Below are positions 21,175 through 29,925 of a stretch of 39,669 nt of DNA, one piece after another. The notes below the pieces were generated by a model. That model saw only the letters and a program-made list of their open reading frames with translations. It was not told the origin of the DNA and did no database searches. This DNA comes from a virus. Numbering within the stretch: the stretch's first letter is position 1; each line of letters opens with the position of its first letter. Location of the stretch: positions 1 to 39,669 of the IMG/VR virus record IMGVR_UViG_3300046504_000062; one strand, written 5' to 3'. A program made the translations under genes and the position numbers.

Positions 21175-21660
21175 TTATTGCTGGGCTGCTGGTGGCAATT
21201 TACTTGCCATGTTTAATTGATCTCTTTGAATCAATTGTCCAAGCAATGCAACAACACTTCTAGCTGTTTCAATTTCATCTCTGTCAGTTGACTGAGCAAT
21301 ATACTGTTGTAATGCAGAGATAGCCATTGTTAATGGTTTTGATTTATCTGGGTTCTGTCCTGGTTGAAGTTGATCTGGCTGTGGTTTGCCATCTGGCCCA
21401 AGAGCTGGTTGAGGAGGAGCTGTTGGTGGTTGTGCTGGACCTGCGCCTGCACTCATCATTCCCGCCATTGCATCCATTGGAGATCCACCTGCTGAAGGAC
21501 CGCCCTGTTGAACGAATTTCATAAATGGATTACCACCTGAAGAAGGACCCCCTTGTGGAGGTTTTTGTGGACCTTGAACTGGTCCTTGTGGTGCCCCTTG
21601 AGGAGCTCCCTGGCCTTGTGCCATTCTTGCCTTTAATGCTGCGATAACTTTTGGATCCAT
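21175..21660 (-). CDS. Pro/Gly/Gln-rich late protein
   Basis: 161 residues. Residues about 13-100 are low-complexity, with repeated QGAPQGP, GGPSxGG and PPQP units; the last 60 residues are helical (ALQQYIAQSTDRDEIETARSVVALLGQLI). It has its own late leader. Possible roles are a scaffold, tail linker or phase-separating virion component; no homology is recognised. The single-gene module suggests that its amount is controlled separately. Confidence 0.65.
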   Translation of the reverse strand: MDPKVIAALKARMAQGQGAPQGAPQGPVQGPQKPPQGGPSSGGNPFMKFVQQGGPSAGGSPMDAMAGMMSAGAGPAQPPTAPPQPALGPDGKPQPDQLQPGQNPDKSKPLTMAISALQQYIAQSTDRDEIETARSVVALLGQLIQRDQLNMASKLPPAAQQ

Positions 21661-21666
21661 ATAAAC

Positions 21667-21699
21667 AAAAAAAGGTCACCGATAAATAGATTGGTGACC
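21667..21699 (-). terminator. leader terminator before Pro/Gly-rich gene
   Basis: GGTCACC pairs perfectly with GGTGACC around a 12-base loop, followed by seven T (21673-21667) on the minus strand. The ATG follows six bases later. Confidence 0.8.
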
Positions 21700-21761
21700 A
21701 AATGCCCTTGCTGGGCTGTTTGAACTATAGTCACTAAATCACACTATTAAATACTTGTCAA
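21667..21761 (-). promoter_or_regulatory. late leader copy 4
   Basis: TTGACA (21761-21756) one base after the upstream stop, nine bases, TAGTGTGA, TTTAGT (21738-21733), TATAGTTCAAA, hairpin GCCC-AGCAA-GGGC (21716-21704), then terminator. Confidence 0.75.
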
Positions 21762-21762
21762 G

Positions 21763-22929
21763 TTACATAAAAAAACTATAACCCGATTCTCTTGGAGGAT
21801 CATTATAGATGTCACTTTGCGTACTGTCTAAAGATGGACTGGTTGTTCCTGAGACAGATTGAGAATAATCAACATGGATAGCCCCAGCACCACCAGCTGA
21901 ACCAGTTCTATAACCATAATTTTCATCTACTCTCGCTGCCCCAATGGCCGTACAAATAGATGACCCTAATGATAGAACTTGTCCTTTAAGTAAAATTGCA
22001 CCAGCTCCACCTGATCCACCAGAACCTCCTTGGGCTTCTCCATTTCTCGTTCCCATATATCCGTCAGCAACAATAGATCCAGTAACTGTAATACTTTTTG
22101 CAATAATAATAATGCCTCCAGCTCCATTTCCTCCATCTCCAGCGACTCCTCCATCTGCTCCTCCACCTCCACCCGCTCCCCCCAAAGTAAATGAAGTGAG
22201 GCTTCCTGTTCCAAATTTTGCTCCCCCAGTGCCCCATTGTCCTGTGTTTGCTCCACCAGACCAATATCCTGTTTCACCAGCTACCAAAATACCGCCTCCA
22301 CCGCCGCCAGAGGCTCCAGCGTGCCATACTCCATTGGTTGGATCTCGAGATCCTCCTCCACCACCGTTTCCGTTAGCACTACGAGAATTTGAAGCTGCTC
22401 CAGAATATCCTTCTCCTTGATAGCTTTCGTTATTATTTCCTCTAAAACCTAATCCTGAAGCATTAATAATACCAGCATTAGAAACTAATCCTGTGCAGAA
22501 AAATCCCATTAATCCACCAATATTGCCATTCCAGGCAGGAGCGGAATAAATGATTCCAGAGTTAATAGTGGCAGTAAGGTATTGTTTTAATTGTAAAATT
22601 TGAGCTTGAGATGCTCCAGAATCTGTATAAGTATTAATGAGGTTATACGCCATTGTTAAGGAAGTTGATCCTCCCCCTGAGGCAATTTTGTTTAATTCCC
22701 ACCCACCAACTCCTGTTCCAGCAGTTTGATGAATTAAAACTAATTGGCCATTAGCAAAGCTAGATGCTCCATCTATGGTTAATGAGGTAGATCCACCATT
22801 ACCAGAGCATCCCGCATTAGCAGCAGCAAAAGTGGTATGTGAGGAAACAACTAGGTCTCCATCAGAACCATTACCGAATTTTTCGATCCATAAATCTGTA
22901 TCATCTGATCTAAATTGACGTTGTGCCAT
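21763..22929 (-). CDS. glycine-rich tail/fibre protein, paralogue B
   Basis: 388 residues. The N-terminus MAQRQFRSDDTDLWIEKFGNG and the C-terminus ending SGYSFFM match the gene just upstream. The centre has long Gly/Ala-rich runs, which may form a polyglycine-type or beta-helical bundle. It starts through a TAATATG junction with its paralogue. Exposed fibre tips and adhesins in phages are often glycine-rich, so a receptor-binding or decoration role is plausible; it is not proven. Confidence 0.7.
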   Translation of the reverse strand: MAQRQFRSDDTDLWIEKFGNGSDGDLVVSSHTTFAAANAGCSGNGGSTSLTIDGASSFANGQLVLIHQTAGTGVGGWELNKIASGGGSTSLTMAYNLINTYTDSGASQAQILQLKQYLTATINSGIIYSAPAWNGNIGGLMGFFCTGLVSNAGIINASGLGFRGNNNESYQGEGYSGAASNSRSANGNGGGGGSRDPTNGVWHAGASGGGGGGILVAGETGYWSGGANTGQWGTGGAKFGTGSLTSFTLGGAGGGGGADGGVAGDGGNGAGGIIIIAKSITVTGSIVADGYMGTRNGEAQGGSGGSGGAGAILLKGQVLSLGSSICTAIGAARVDENYGYRTGSAGGAGAIHVDYSQSVSGTTSPSLDSTQSDIYNDPPRESGYSFFM

Positions 22930-22930
22930 A

Positions 22931-24106
22931 TTACATTAAAAAGGAATAACTTTGTGCGTTAGGTAAATCTAAAAATATTGGATCCGTTGATGAATCTAAT
23001 GTTGGGGTTGTTCCACCAGAAAGAAGGGTAGAGTAATCTACATGAATACGTCCTACTGATCCAGCACCACCCGCTCCTCCCCAATGGCCACCTCCACCCT
23101 GGGCTCCACCATTTCCTTGTAATGCTGAAATGTTTGATCCGAGAGTAATTGTTTGTCCCTTAAAGAGGATAGAACCACCAGCTCCACCTCCACTTGCAGC
23201 ACCGCTAAAATATCCATCAGTACCAGTTAATCCACTCGTTTGTATACTGCCTGATCCAACTGTAATAATTTTTGAGACAATTACAACGATTCCACCACCA
23301 GCCACACCACTTTTTCCATTTTGATTATCGTAGTCACCTCTTCCTCCACCGCCACTTCCTCCACCTAAATTAATTAAAGTCAATGCCGCATTACCGACGG
23401 ATGATCCACCATCTCCTCCATCAGTTCCGCCACCTGGACAACTTGCTCCACCTGATCCTTTTGTACCCGTCGCGTAGTGTCCACCTCCACCACCTCCACA
23501 GCCAGCAGCCCCACCAGTAGAGTGGTCGTGACCACCACCAGCACCATTTCCGTTTGCCGCTCCATTATTTTCAACACCAGCGCCTCCAGTACCTTCGCCT
23601 TGAAAAGCATTTCCTCCACCATCTCCATATCTTCCACCTCTAAAACCTATTCCAGTCGCGCTGATAGCTCCCTCTAATGTGGTTGTACCTAAGCAAAAAA
23701 ATCCATAGATGCCACCAGTTGATCCATTCCATGCTTTTCCTATGACTGTAACTTCAGTATTTATATTTGCTGTTGAATATTGTTTAAAAACAACAACCTG
23801 AGCATTCGTAGTGTATGTATTAGTCAAATTATATGCTGTGGTTATAGTTCCAGCGGAATAAGAAGCAATCCTATTAAATTCCCAACTACCGACTGTGCCA
23901 CCCTGTGTTCGATGAATGAAAATTAATTGACCTGTCGCAAAAGAAGCATTGGTTGCACTAAGTGAGGTTGTGTCTTCTGTACCAGTACATGCAGAATCAA
24001 TTGGAGCGTCGGTAGATGTTGAAGGAGTATACACGCCATCTGAACCATTACCATATCGATCCGTCCATAGAGAAGTATCATCTGTTCTAAATTGTCTTTG
24101 AGCCAT
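22931..24106 (-). CDS. glycine-rich tail/fibre protein, paralogue A
   Basis: 391 residues, opening MAQRQFRTDDTSLWTDRYGNG and ending QSYSFLM. The first ~150 residues are beta-rich (INRIAS / FIHRTQGG / AYNLTNTYT segments shared with the next gene), followed by a glycine-rich region at about 170-350. The gene pair arose by tandem duplication; the ends are conserved and the core has diverged. It is joined to the tail gene before it by TAAAATG. Confidence 0.7.
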   Translation of the reverse strand: MAQRQFRTDDTSLWTDRYGNGSDGVYTPSTSTDAPIDSACTGTEDTTSLSATNASFATGQLIFIHRTQGGTVGSWEFNRIASYSAGTITTAYNLTNTYTTNAQVVVFKQYSTANINTEVTVIGKAWNGSTGGIYGFFCLGTTTLEGAISATGIGFRGGRYGDGGGNAFQGEGTGGAGVENNGAANGNGAGGGHDHSTGGAAGCGGGGGGHYATGTKGSGGASCPGGGTDGGDGGSSVGNAALTLINLGGGSGGGGRGDYDNQNGKSGVAGGGIVVIVSKIITVGSGSIQTSGLTGTDGYFSGAASGGGAGGSILFKGQTITLGSNISALQGNGGAQGGGGHWGGAGGAGSVGRIHVDYSTLLSGGTTPTLDSSTDPIFLDLPNAQSYSFLM

Positions 24107-24107
24107 T

Positions 24108-24887
24108 TTATAAAGCTCTGCCTAAGACTGTGAGGTCTGAAGCAGTGCCTCCCCCATTGTCTATGTCGAAGGTAAGGATATCTCCTGGATTCAAGGTTCT
24201 GAGACCAATAGAAGCAGTTGAGACAAAAGTGCCTCCAGCAGGAAATACTAAACGAGTGTTTTGATCAGTGAAAATACTTACCCCATTTTTATTAATATCA
24301 AGAAGTAATGATCCTCCAGAGACTGGTGTTCTCGTAACAGCACAGAAAAATTGAAGAAGACCTGCTTGTGGGATTGGAAGTGGTTTTCCGACAGCTGTAG
24401 TAGCAAGAGAAACTAAACCTCCAACTGACCAACCTGGATTAATAGGGAAATTACCTGTTATAGAAGCTCCTGATGCGTTTATATGAGTATATACGCGCGC
24501 GACTGACATCGTGGCAGTTGAGCTGATAACCACATTTCCATTAACATCATGAGACACTGAAAGCCAATCAAGTAAATCACCCCAGTGAGTGATAGACATT
24601 GCTTCTTCAATAATGGCACCTGAGTTATGGGCTTGATTTGTAGATCCAGCTAGACCACGAGAACAACCCGTAAGTTGACTACCTGAAATACCTGTATAAG
24701 AGATGTATTCGCGGACTGTTGGAGTGTTATTTCCATTACCATCAGTTCTGTCGATAACAAGCACACCAGGAAACTGTAAACCAGTTACAGTTGTAAGAGT
24801 GATAGTACCATCTGAACCAGTGATACTACCATTTAGAGTGGTAGAGAAGGCGTTAACTGTCGCCGCTTTCCAGAGTTTTGCTGCCAT
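24108..24887 (-). CDS. tail protein, beta-rich
   Basis: 259 residues. The segment REYISYTGISGSQLTGCSRGLAGS is typical of phage tail and baseplate-periphery proteins that list surface properties of fibres. The C-terminal half (PGDILTFDIDNGGG) looks like a jelly-roll or similar beta sandwich. First structural gene behind late leader copy 3. Probably an adhesion-device component upstream of the glycine-rich paralogues; the exact role is unknown. Confidence 0.68.
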   Translation of the reverse strand: MAAKLWKAATVNAFSTTLNGSITGSDGTITLTTVTGLQFPGVLVIDRTDGNGNNTPTVREYISYTGISGSQLTGCSRGLAGSTNQAHNSGAIIEEAMSITHWGDLLDWLSVSHDVNGNVVISSTATMSVARVYTHINASGASITGNFPINPGWSVGGLVSLATTAVGKPLPIPQAGLLQFFCAVTRTPVSGGSLLLDINKNGVSIFTDQNTRLVFPAGGTFVSTASIGLRTLNPGDILTFDIDNGGGTASDLTVLGRAL

Positions 24888-24897
24888 ATATTTTTAT

Positions 24898-24936
24898 TTA
24901 CTTCTTTTTCTTTTTGTTTTTTCCCTTGCAAGCCAT
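24898..24936 (-). CDS. possible 12-aa lysine-rich leader peptide
   Basis: ATG 24936 to TAA 24898-24900 encodes MACKGKNKKKKK. It lies between the leader terminator and the tail gene start (24887). A run of lysine codons could slow ribosomes, or the run may simply be A-rich leader sequence. There is no Shine-Dalgarno. Weak candidate. Confidence 0.25.
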   Translation of the reverse strand: MACKGKNKKKKK

Positions 24937-24946
24937 AAGAATGCAC

Positions 24947-24979
24947 AAAAAAAGCGGCCCATATAAAATTATGAGTCGC
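24947..24979 (-). terminator. leader terminator before tail gene
   Basis: A nine-position stem (24971-24979 with 24954-24962, one mismatch) followed by seven T (24953-24947) on the minus strand. Confidence 0.7.
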
Positions 24980-25046
24980 CCAATGCCTGTGCTAGGCTTT
25001 TGAACTATATTACTTCAACCAAATCACACTACGAAAGTAATGTCAA
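24947..25046 (-). promoter_or_regulatory. late leader copy 3 (tail module)
   Basis: TTGACA (25046-25041), nine bases, TAGTGTGA, TTTGGT (25023-25018), TATAGTTCAAAA, hairpin GCCT-AGCAC-AGGC (24997-24985), then terminator. Confidence 0.75.
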
Positions 25047-25048
25047 GA

Positions 25049-26998
25049 TTACACGTTCCAGGCTGAAGGAGAATTTCCTCTAGCTTGTGGAATAGCGATG
25101 GTTTTGACACCCAAAAGTTCATAGTTATCTGTCTTTCCAGTAGTACGGACTTCGAGCTGGAAAATACGTGATGATTTGTAAATGAATGCCTTACGTGGAA
25201 GTTCAAGAGATGAGAATTGAGCGATATTATTCGTTAATCCAAATTTAGTCGTACCAAACATATCCGTACCAAATCCTGAGGTTCCTGATGATCCAGTAGC
25301 TGTGATGGTAAAGGATTTAGCGATGACCGTATTGCCACTACGCTCTTCAAGATAAATGTTGATATCAATAGAACCACGGATAGATCTGAAGTTCATATAA
25401 ACCTCGTTGACTGTTTTGAATAATGTCCAGTCACCAAAGTCTTCCTTTTTAGATTTAAACACGGTTCTAATAGCCGTTCCTTTATCATCTGGGAATGTAT
25501 CTGCAAACTCAGTAATATAAGCATCATTGTAATCAGCGGCAATCCATCGTTCTGTACCGTTTGAATCAACATATTTAGCCCATTGATAAATACCAAATGG
25601 AGTATCCCATGGGCCTATGAAAGAAAGACGTTCTCGATCAAAAGCAATCGTTTGTTTTGCATTAGGGAATGAAAGGAGATATTTCTTGTCAATATAGGCA
25701 GCGGCTGTAGATGTGTGGTCGGATTCAGTCATACCTTCAAAGAAAGGACGAATCTTGGCTGAAATTTCATTAGCGTTCAAAATGGTAAGAAGCTGAGGTT
25801 CGTAACGCAAAATATAGATACCTTTACGATTTGCAAACATCAAGTCATTTTCAACAGGACAGATAGAACGGTGAGATGAACATCCCTGTGAAGCTGTTAA
25901 TAATTTATATTGAGGATCAAGAACCAAGTACTGACCAAATTGAATTTGAGGCAATAGAACTTGCCATACTGAATTTTCTTTGAACACAACAAGTTTCTCT
26001 TGGTGAATTCCAAGTCCTGTAATATTTTGTCCTGAGTCTGGTTCGATATAGATATAACCACCACCAGCATACCAATCAAATCGCTCTTGGAATGGGTAAC
26101 GTCCAGAGATCATAACTTTAGTTGGTTGTCCTGGAATACCCGCAATAATAAGACGATCTTGATATCGAATGATATATTTAGCTTTTGGACCACCTGAAGT
26201 GTCAGCGACTGGAACAACACGGAAAGGGTCTGGAACAGCAAGACCCACATCATCAAATTTTAATGTTGTGTCATCTACACCACCAACCCATCTTTCATCT
26301 CCTGGAGACCCACGATAAACATTATATCCAATCAAGTCGCCTGAAGCGGCAGAAACCGCATTCCAACTGACTCTCATAACTGTTTTAGTCAAATCTTGAG
26401 GTAAAGTAGCTGAGGAGAATGGTTGAGAGGCAATTGTTTCTCCACCTGATTTACCAATAGCACTAACTCTCCAGCTCCATTGAGAAGAACCAGTTGCTGA
26501 GGACATATTGGTTGCGGTTGTACCAGTTGGAATTCCAATAGTAGCAAAGGCAGTGAGGGTAGAAAAGTCATAACGAACGAATTCACGAAGAGGGCTAACC
26601 ATATAAACGTTTCCACCCAACTGAGTAGCTTCTACAAGAGAGCCTGATGGCCAGGATGCACCAGCAATTGGAGCATACGTTGCTCCAGATTTTTTGGTCA
26701 TAATGCCCCAGTCTGTGAGAGCAAGAACTTGCTGATTGTCATTGGCATCTTTAATAGGCATGACAAAACGAGTTGCTATCGTAGTGGTTGGACCTGCTTG
26801 GTAGTAATTTTGAGATCCCCAACGCTTAGTGGGAACACCAGATCCTACAAGAAGAAGATTTGTAGAAGCAGCCATTTCAGAGCCATTAAGCTCGTTTTCG
26901 CGCAGCAAAAGATTGAGACCTTTTCTCCAAGTGTCCCAAGAAATTACCACATCTTTTGGTGGTGTGAATTTTGGTTCCTTTAATCCTGTTAATGGCAT
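25049..26998 (-). CDS. tail nozzle-like protein (beta-propeller)
   Basis: 649 residues of repeating beta segments (LALTDWGIM, LGGNVYMVSP, YQDRLIIAG, HQEKLVVFKENSVWQV, ANRKGIYIL), as expected for the propeller of podovirus nozzle proteins such as T7 gp12. An Fn3-like insert lies at about 185-260 (WSWRVSAIGKSGGETI ... GYNVYRGSPGDERW). It follows the adaptor-like gene through a one-base TAACATG junction, the same order as gp11-gp12. It would form the distal tube that channels DNA and anchors fibres. Strong by layout, moderate by homology. Confidence 0.72.
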   Translation of the reverse strand: MPLTGLKEPKFTPPKDVVISWDTWRKGLNLLLRENELNGSEMAASTNLLLVGSGVPTKRWGSQNYYQAGPTTTIATRFVMPIKDANDNQQVLALTDWGIMTKKSGATYAPIAGASWPSGSLVEATQLGGNVYMVSPLREFVRYDFSTLTAFATIGIPTGTTATNMSSATGSSQWSWRVSAIGKSGGETIASQPFSSATLPQDLTKTVMRVSWNAVSAASGDLIGYNVYRGSPGDERWVGGVDDTTLKFDDVGLAVPDPFRVVPVADTSGGPKAKYIIRYQDRLIIAGIPGQPTKVMISGRYPFQERFDWYAGGGYIYIEPDSGQNITGLGIHQEKLVVFKENSVWQVLLPQIQFGQYLVLDPQYKLLTASQGCSSHRSICPVENDLMFANRKGIYILRYEPQLLTILNANEISAKIRPFFEGMTESDHTSTAAAYIDKKYLLSFPNAKQTIAFDRERLSFIGPWDTPFGIYQWAKYVDSNGTERWIAADYNDAYITEFADTFPDDKGTAIRTVFKSKKEDFGDWTLFKTVNEVYMNFRSIRGSIDINIYLEERSGNTVIAKSFTITATGSSGTSGFGTDMFGTTKFGLTNNIAQFSSLELPRKAFIYKSSRIFQLEVRTTGKTDNYELLGVKTIAIPQARGNSPSAWNV

Positions 26999-26999
26999 G

Positions 27000-27686
27000 T
27001 TAGTCTCTACCGATACGGAAGCCCTGTTTGCGTTCAGGAGTTATGACGGTATTTGGACTAGCGTAAGAGTTGTATTTGGCCAAGTCCGCATTTTCGATCA
27101 TGGTCAATAAACGCTCACGAGCCTTCGTCTCTTCCTGTTGGAAACGAGGATCTGATCGGGCCTCGAAAATATAAGCGATAGCTCTGTCTACTAAAAATTG
27201 TGAGTCTGGGATAAGAGGAACTTCAGAGCCAGATGCTAATGAGGTTGGAGTTGAAAAATATTGAACTGCAAGAGAGGCACCAGAAGCTAATGTTCCAGGG
27301 TTAATTAAAATATTATATCCATTACTTGGATCACCCATGACTTTAACATATTTATCTGTAGAAACGTATAAACCTTCTTGTTCTGGCAAGGCTTCTCCAT
27401 AATGAGCTCCATTACTTTGCTCTCCGTTATATAAAACAACATCAGCGGCCAATTTCTTGAAATCCGCTGGAAGAGGAACTGTAGCGGCAGAGACAGTAGT
27501 GATAGATGGAAACCATACTTTACGAGAAACTTCCCAGTCGTGAGCATCAACCCATTCAAAGTAGGATCGATTGATGTATTGGAGCCATAGACCCCATTCT
27601 GCATTTCCCGCGTCTGGAGCAGCTGATTCTTGGTTAACAGTAGATGCAATCTGCTGCATGATTTGAGTGACAGTTAATCTAGCCAT
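27000..27686 (-). CDS. head-tail adaptor-like protein
   Basis: 228 residues. It opens with a helix (LTVTQIMQQIASTVN), then WLQYINRSYFEWVDAHDWEV, matching the helical start of podovirus adaptor/tail-tubular A-type proteins, followed by a beta core (INPGTLASGASLAVQYFS) and a C-terminal helix (LIPDSQFLVDRAIAYIFEARSD). It would link portal and nozzle. Its ATG directly follows the seven-U tract of the leader terminator, so no normal Shine-Dalgarno exists except G-rich bases in the hairpin. Confidence 0.7.
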   Translation of the reverse strand: MARLTVTQIMQQIASTVNQESAAPDAGNAEWGLWLQYINRSYFEWVDAHDWEVSRKVWFPSITTVSAATVPLPADFKKLAADVVLYNGEQSNGAHYGEALPEQEGLYVSTDKYVKVMGDPSNGYNILINPGTLASGASLAVQYFSTPTSLASGSEVPLIPDSQFLVDRAIAYIFEARSDPRFQQEETKARERLLTMIENADLAKYNSYASPNTVITPERKQGFRIGRD

Positions 27687-27723
27687 AAAAAAAGACCCCC
27701 TGCTAAACGTTTGCTGGAGGTCT
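27687..27723 (-). terminator. leader terminator abutting ATG 27686
   Basis: AGACCTCC pairs with GGGGGTCT (one G-U) around a 15-base loop containing AAACGTTT; seven T (27693-27687) lead straight into the start codon. Confidence 0.75.
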
Positions 27724-27790
27724 ACCGCGCTGTTTGCGCTAATAAACTATATGTGCCCTAATCCAATCACACTACTTATTACTTTGTCAA
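27687..27790 (-). promoter_or_regulatory. late leader copy 2 (adaptor/nozzle module)
   Basis: TTGACA (27790-27785, inside the end of the upstream gene), ten bases, TAGTGTGA, TTGGAT (27766-27761), TATAGTTTATTA, hairpin GCGC-AAACA-GCGC (27739-27727), then terminator. Confidence 0.72.
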
Positions 27791-28861
27791 TTCCTCGCAT
27801 CTTTCTTCAACGAGTGGAATATAATTATAGTGATTTGGTTGATGTGAAAGACGATCAGGCGCCATGGCCCAGGGAAGATCTCTTATGGGTAAATCAAGTC
27901 TCTTTTGAGGGTAATTTAGAGAAGTCATAATGCGTTCAGTTTCTCGCTTATAAAGGAAATCCTCTCCATATTTTGCTCGATATTTGTCTAAAACTTTAAT
28001 ACATGACTTAGGGAAAAATGATCCCCACCCTAATAAGGCAATCTTTTTGTCTTTATACGCTTGGATATGTCCAGGTTTCATGGCACATGTGATTCCATCT
28101 CCCGCTTCTACATACAAAGCTTCAATTGGAGCAATACAATCATCATCCTGATAATAAATCCAGTCAAACTTAGCCTTCTGAAATAACTCTTGCTTTCGAT
28201 GTGGGCTATCGCAGTGGGTCATAACTAGAATTTCTCCAAATGGCCGCATAGATACTTCATGTAAAATTTCCTGTGGATAGATTGCGTCCCTTGTGATAAG
28301 ACAAGCGGAAACATTAGATATGACAAAGGATGGCTTTTTAAAAAGATAAAAATAGAGCTGTCCATCCTCTTCGATGACCTGACGAATAATTGGCGTACCG
28401 AATATTGATGGATCAAACTTTCGAATCTTTACGTGGGTATCAATTGGATCATCATATTCATAAGCTGTGATTGCTAAATACTTGGTCCATTTGGACTGTA
28501 ATTGGTCTAATAATTGGTCTAAATCATGGTCATCGAGAACATGAAATAGCACGTCAACACACAGTAGAAGGTCGGCGCAAGGAACTGCATTTATATCAGT
28601 GGTAAAGGTCGCGCGTGGGTATAATTCATTATTTCTTTTAATGATTACATCTGAAATATCCTGCCCGACATATGATGCATTTGGATATAGTCGTAGAAGA
28701 TTTAATCCAAAATTAAAGTCGCCACATCCTACCTCAGAAATAGACTGAATATCTAGCCCTTCTAACCATTGTAGTTTCTGGGTCAGTTGATTATCATAGG
28801 AACCATATCCACTATTCCATCCTTTAGAATAGCGCATGTTCCAATAGTCTTTAGCTATCAT
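27779..28861 (-). CDS. fused methyltransferase-glycosyltransferase
   Basis: About 360 residues in two parts. Residues 1-180 are a class I methyltransferase (SEVGCGDFNFG at 42-52, YVGQDIS, CVDVLFHVLDD). From about 200 a GT-A type glycosyltransferase follows, with WIYYQDDDC near 236 as the metal/sugar-nucleotide motif and the LLGWGSFFPKSCIKVLDKY block. The second half matches the partial protein at the right window edge. ATG 28861 overlaps the previous stop as ATGA. It probably both adds and methylates a sugar of a surface glycan, or modifies two sites of one product; the target is unknown. Confidence 0.8.
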   Translation of the reverse strand: MIAKDYWNMRYSKGWNSGYGSYDNQLTQKLQWLEGLDIQSISEVGCGDFNFGLNLLRLYPNASYVGQDISDVIIKRNNELYPRATFTTDINAVPCADLLLCVDVLFHVLDDHDLDQLLDQLQSKWTKYLAITAYEYDDPIDTHVKIRKFDPSIFGTPIIRQVIEEDGQLYFYLFKKPSFVISNVSACLITRDAIYPQEILHEVSMRPFGEILVMTHCDSPHRKQELFQKAKFDWIYYQDDDCIAPIEALYVEAGDGITCAMKPGHIQAYKDKKIALLGWGSFFPKSCIKVLDKYRAKYGEDFLYKRETERIMTSLNYPQKRLDLPIRDLPWAMAPDRLSHQPNHYNYIPLVEERCEELTK

Positions 28862-29925
28862 AATATTGCAAAATCTGGGATAGAGGTGATCCACTTCCCT
28901 TTGAATTCTATTTCTCTTTTTTTGAAATAGTCTACAAAACCATAAGGAAATACCCAGAGATAATCACATTCTGGAACCTTATCTATAATAGGTACTCCAG
29001 TTGCTATGGTAAATTTACCAAATTTATCCTTATTAACGTCTACAACTCCAGGCAATGAAACGCCATAATACTGGAGAATGGTATTCATTTTGGTGGAAGC
29101 GCCATACCCATAAACGTCATGGTCCTTTAAAAATTCAACCATTTTTTGTTTATTGGTTTCCATGCGTGAGAAGAATGCTTTAAGCTCTTCGACTGTGTAT
29201 CTTTTCTCCTCAAATGGAATAGAACCAAACTTTAAGTGTCGCGCGTATACTCGGTATGATCCTCCATTAATATCATTCTTTTTGACATCAAATATCTCCA
29301 GCCCATTCTGCTCAAATAAAGTGACTAGGGATTTATATGAATAGAATTCAATATGCTCGTGACAGATATTTCCCACGTCATTATTTTCGATCATAGGATG
29401 AAGCGTCATGAGTTGAGCGATAAAAACTCCATCTGGATTCAAATGGTTCTTTATATTGATAATAAACTTATTTGGATCTGGAAGATCATAAAGCATGGCA
29501 ATTGCAGTAATAGTATCAGCCATCAGTGACCCATCATAGTCTTCCCAATAGGCATGAATCCAATTGAATTTTCCAGGTTGAATATCTGATGGATCAACAC
29601 ACCACTTATTAGGAGCCGTTGAGTGAGTAAGTAAAGTACCATCGTTTCCACCAATATCAATATGAGTAGACCCTTTAACTTCAGCGGCGATTTCCTTGAG
29701 ATTCTCTACAATGACAGGATTAAGAGCTGAACGATACCAATAGTGCTTATATAATTTCTCTCGAGGAGCTAAGTGACCCAACTGCAATAAAGTACATTTT
29801 TGACAGTATACAAGGTCCAATTCATATTTATCTCCTGGTTCAGGTTGTTCAGTGAAATCGCTAATAGCAATCTGACCAAGCGTTCCAATTTCTACTACTG
29901 GTTCTTTACATATTCTACAGTTCAT
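28858..29925 (-). CDS. sugar C-methyltransferase (NovU/TylCIII type)
   Basis: 355 residues with the three-part layout of sugar C-methyltransferases. An N-terminal zinc-binding region is seen (CRICKEP ... YCQKCTLLQL). A Rossmann methyltransferase core follows (THIDIGGNDGTLL, then CHEHIEFYS with the catalytic His/Glu/Tyr set). A C-terminal domain starts at about DVYGYGASTKMN. Family members methylate a carbon of NDP-sugars, such as 3-C-methyl deoxyhexoses. ATG 29925 overlaps the preceding stop as ATGA. It is part of the coupled glycan cassette. Confidence 0.88.
   Translation of the reverse strand: MNCRICKEPVVEIGTLGQIAISDFTEQPEPGDKYELDLVYCQKCTLLQLGHLAPREKLYKHYWYRSALNPVIVENLKEIAAEVKGSTHIDIGGNDGTLLTHSTAPNKWCVDPSDIQPGKFNWIHAYWEDYDGSLMADTITAIAMLYDLPDPNKFIINIKNHLNPDGVFIAQLMTLHPMIENNDVGNICHEHIEFYSYKSLVTLFEQNGLEIFDVKKNDINGGSYRVYARHLKFGSIPFEEKRYTVEELKAFFSRMETNKQKMVEFLKDHDVYGYGASTKMNTILQYYGVSLPGVVDVNKDKFGKFTIATGVPIIDKVPECDYLWVFPYGFVDYFKKREIEFKGKWITSIPDFAIL

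Noticed and set aside
21944-22420. Proline-rich frame on the plus strand opposite the glycine-rich gene
   Set aside because: Proline codons are the complement of glycine codons. No promoter or ribosome site supports it.
28862-28894. Longer N-terminus for the fused methyltransferase-glycosyltransferase
   Set aside because: It overlaps the C-methyltransferase coding end and has no ribosome site. ATG 28861 gives the ATGA overlap seen across the cassette.
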